A stretch of DNA of 64,000 nt, from contig NZ_CP053835.1 of NCBI RefSeq assembly GCF_013201725.1, positions 2,294,001 to 2,358,000 on the forward strand, read 5' to 3'. The notes beneath the pieces were generated by a model, which made no database searches, was not told where the DNA came from, and saw nothing but the letters and a program-made list of their open reading frames with translations. Position 1 is the stretch's first letter; each line of letters begins with the position of its first letter. Of the stretch, positions 63,032-64,000 are shown piece after piece. The stretch is from Arcobacter defluvii (GTDB taxonomy: Bacteria; Campylobacterota; Campylobacteria; Campylobacterales; Arcobacteraceae). The position numbers and the translations under genes were made by a program.

Positions 63032-63234
63032 ACCTTAAGTGAATTTCTTATTTCTTCTAAACTCACTCCATTTTGTTTAGCTAATAAAGCTAATTTTGTA
63101 ATTCTTTTTATATGTGTCGGAATCACTTTATATGTTGTAAAAGTCGTTGCTTTTACACCTATTTCTTCTGCAAATTTACCTTGAGAAGAAAACCCTATCT
63201 CTTTAATTATTTTCTTAAATTCTTTCTTTTCCAA
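63025..63234 (-). CDS. Minimal HTH DNA-binding protein, 69 aa
   Basis: A 69-residue protein starting at TTG. It is a Cro-like HTH: FKKIIKEIGF, then KFAEEIGVKATTFTTYKV as the turn and recognition helix, and a helical end with SLEEIRNSL. It resembles the 72-residue protein at 52436-52654 in size and opening. The Shine-Dalgarno is weak. The target is unknown. Confidence 0.68.
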   Translation of the reverse strand: MEKKEFKKIIKEIGFSSQGKFAEEIGVKATTFTTYKVIPTHIKRITKLALLAKQNGVSLEEIRNSLKVD

Positions 63235-63332
63235 TGTCTTTTTATTCTCATAAATTTTTTTGGAATTATAGTTTTAATTAACTAAATAAATTATTAATCA
63301 ATCCTAAAAAAACAAGCAAAATATAGTAATAT

Positions 63333-63361
63333 TTGACAATTTTATAAATTTTTTGTATAAT
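63333..63361 (+). promoter_or_regulatory. Consensus sigma-70 promoter
   Basis: TTGACA (63333-63338) and TATAAT (63356-63361) are separated by 17 bases, a perfect consensus promoter. It lies 39 bases before the TTG start of the lysozyme-like gene. A full -35 is uncommon in this phylum, where -35 boxes are usually absent. Confidence 0.75.
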
Positions 63362-63399
63362 CGGCTACTTTATTTAAAGAAAAAACAAAGGAGAAAGCA

Positions 63400-63897
63400 T
63401 TGAGATTAAGAGCAATACTACTTATTCTACTATTTATTTCTAATGTTTTTGCATCAGATTTTGATATAAAAAACTTAACGCAAGACGAAATTGAAACACT
63501 TAAAGAGATAAAAAAACAAGGTCAAGCTCATGGTCTTAGTTACTCATTAATGGCTATAGCAATTAAAGAGTCAGGACTAGGGAAAGTGATGGTTAACTTG
63601 GATTCAAAAGATTTTGGTTTATACCAAGCTAATATAAAAACTGTTATTAGTAGACAAAATGCAAAAGATACAGCATGGAATAGAAATATGTTAGCAACAA
63701 AATTAATTTCTGATTTTAAATTTGCAACTAAAAATGCAATTGATGAATTAACTTATTGGCAAAAAATCCACAAAAATGACTGGACAAAAGTATGGAGCAG
63801 TTATAATGGTGGATGGAAATATAATAGTAGAGAAGCTAGAGAATATTCTCAAGAAATAGCTGCAATTATAAGAGAACTCAAAAAAATAGATGTATAG
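63400..63897 (+). CDS. Exported lysozyme-fold (lytic-transglycosylase-like) protein
   Basis: A 165-residue protein with a signal peptide (1-18). The catalytic-type Glu57 lies in AIAIKESGLGK, with DFGLYQANIKT near 74-84, as in SLT/lysozyme-like glycan-cleaving domains, and SSYNGGWKYNS near 140. The TTG start has a strong AAAGGAG Shine-Dalgarno. It probably cleaves peptidoglycan in the periplasm. A consensus promoter precedes it and a terminator follows. Confidence 0.78.
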   Translation: MRLRAILLILLFISNVFASDFDIKNLTQDEIETLKEIKKQGQAHGLSYSLMAIAIKESGLGKVMVNLDSKDFGLYQANIKTVISRQNAKDTAWNRNMLATKLISDFKFATKNAIDELTYWQKIHKNDWTKVWSSYNGGWKYNSREAREYSQEIAAIIRELKKIDV

Positions 63898-63905
63898 AAA
63901 CTTTT

Positions 63906-63937
63906 AACTAGGATTTTCCTAGTTATTATCCTTTTTT
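63906..63937. terminator. Terminator after the lysozyme-like gene
   Basis: AACTAGGA and TCCTAGTT pair over 8 bp around TTT, with ATTATCCTTTTTT after it. It may serve both the plus-strand gene and the minus-strand ORF end at 63919. Confidence 0.65.
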
Positions 63938-64000
63938 AAATTTTTAATTTTCATATATAACTTTCCATCATAAATTACAACATTATTTAATCTTTTACAT
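63919..64000 (-). CDS. C-terminal end of an incomplete gene
   Basis: Reading the minus strand, a frame runs from the window edge to TAG at 63919-63921. The last 26 residues include RLNNVVIYDGKLYMKI and a Lys/Asn-rich end. It looks like protein, but there is too little to name. The stop lies in the terminator stem. Confidence 0.4.
   Translation of the reverse strand, partial: CKRLNNVVIYDGKLYMKIKNLKKDNN

Noticed and set aside
1-64000. CRISPR arrays, insertion sequences, prophage, integrons, rRNA
   Set aside because: No spaced direct repeats, transposase or integrase motifs, or rRNA signatures were found on either strand.

Overview
The window is a chromosomal segment of a very AT-rich bacterium. 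It looks like a member of the Arcobacteraceae (Campylobacterota, Aliarcobacter/Arcobacter type). The taxonomic call is an inference from gene content: a CetA/CetB-like energy-taxis pair, histidine kinases with the HQ(W/F)RQPL H-box typical of this phylum, an isolated atpE encoding an F0 c subunit with a leading hydrophobic segment, a CcoG-type maturation protein, and many chemoreceptor and c-di-GMP genes. Coding density is high. I see no insertion sequence, prophage, CRISPR array, rRNA or integron. One tRNA gene (Leu, GAG) is present.

Layout. 0-3.1 kb: a small lipoprotein and a clipped exported protein, then two tandem PLP enzymes of the Cys/Met transsulfuration family, the second of fungal-like architecture. 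3.1-12.8 kb: a signalling block with a response regulator, a chemoreceptor ending in a CheR-type pentapeptide, a PAS-GGDEF-EAL protein, a large sensor kinase with two solute-binding-protein domains, and a CetA/CetB-like pair. 12.8-14.5 kb: an AEC-family transporter divergent from a LysR regulator. 14.7-19.5 kb: a tightly overlapping operon of two cytochrome-bd-like membrane subunits, each with a C-terminal c-heme domain, plus a thioredoxin-like protein and a NapH/CcoG-like ferredoxin, preceded by a response regulator lacking its phospho-acceptor Asp. 20.1-28.2 kb: an apparent zinc-limitation region with znuA, a ZevA-ZevB-like fusion, a Fur-family (Zur-like) regulator, nhaA, and pyrC-queD, with a near-identical 15-bp palindrome core at both znuA and pyrC. 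28.2-36 kb: an RND efflux operon under a TetR regulator with a tandem operator, with a dicarboxylate-type symporter at its end. 36-40.7 kb: a chemoreceptor, an SDR and a Cache-domain kinase. 40.8-46.6 kb: a five-gene operon behind an exact 7-1-7 Fur box, encoding two imelysin-like proteins, a di-heme DUF1111 protein, a sterol-desaturase-type di-iron membrane enzyme and a MauG/CcpA-like di-heme peroxidase. 46.6-64 kb: an AsmA-like protein, atpE, tRNA-Leu, an MscS channel, small membrane and HTH proteins, proA, a GH17-type membrane glycosidase, ccoG, a two-component system, an MGMT homologue without its cysteine, a phosphomannomutase/phosphoglucomutase, a nitrilase-family amidase and a small lysozyme-fold protein.

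The most interesting signals are the palindrome linking znuA-zevAB with pyrC-queD, the Fur-box imelysin/peroxidase/desaturase operon, the c-heme bd-like oxidase operon with a pseudo-receiver regulator upstream, the cysteine-less full-length MGMT homologue, and an unannotated-size 37-residue gene with its own Shine-Dalgarno and terminator facing a minimal HTH gene across an inverted repeat. Functions are assigned from motifs read by eye; no database search was possible.
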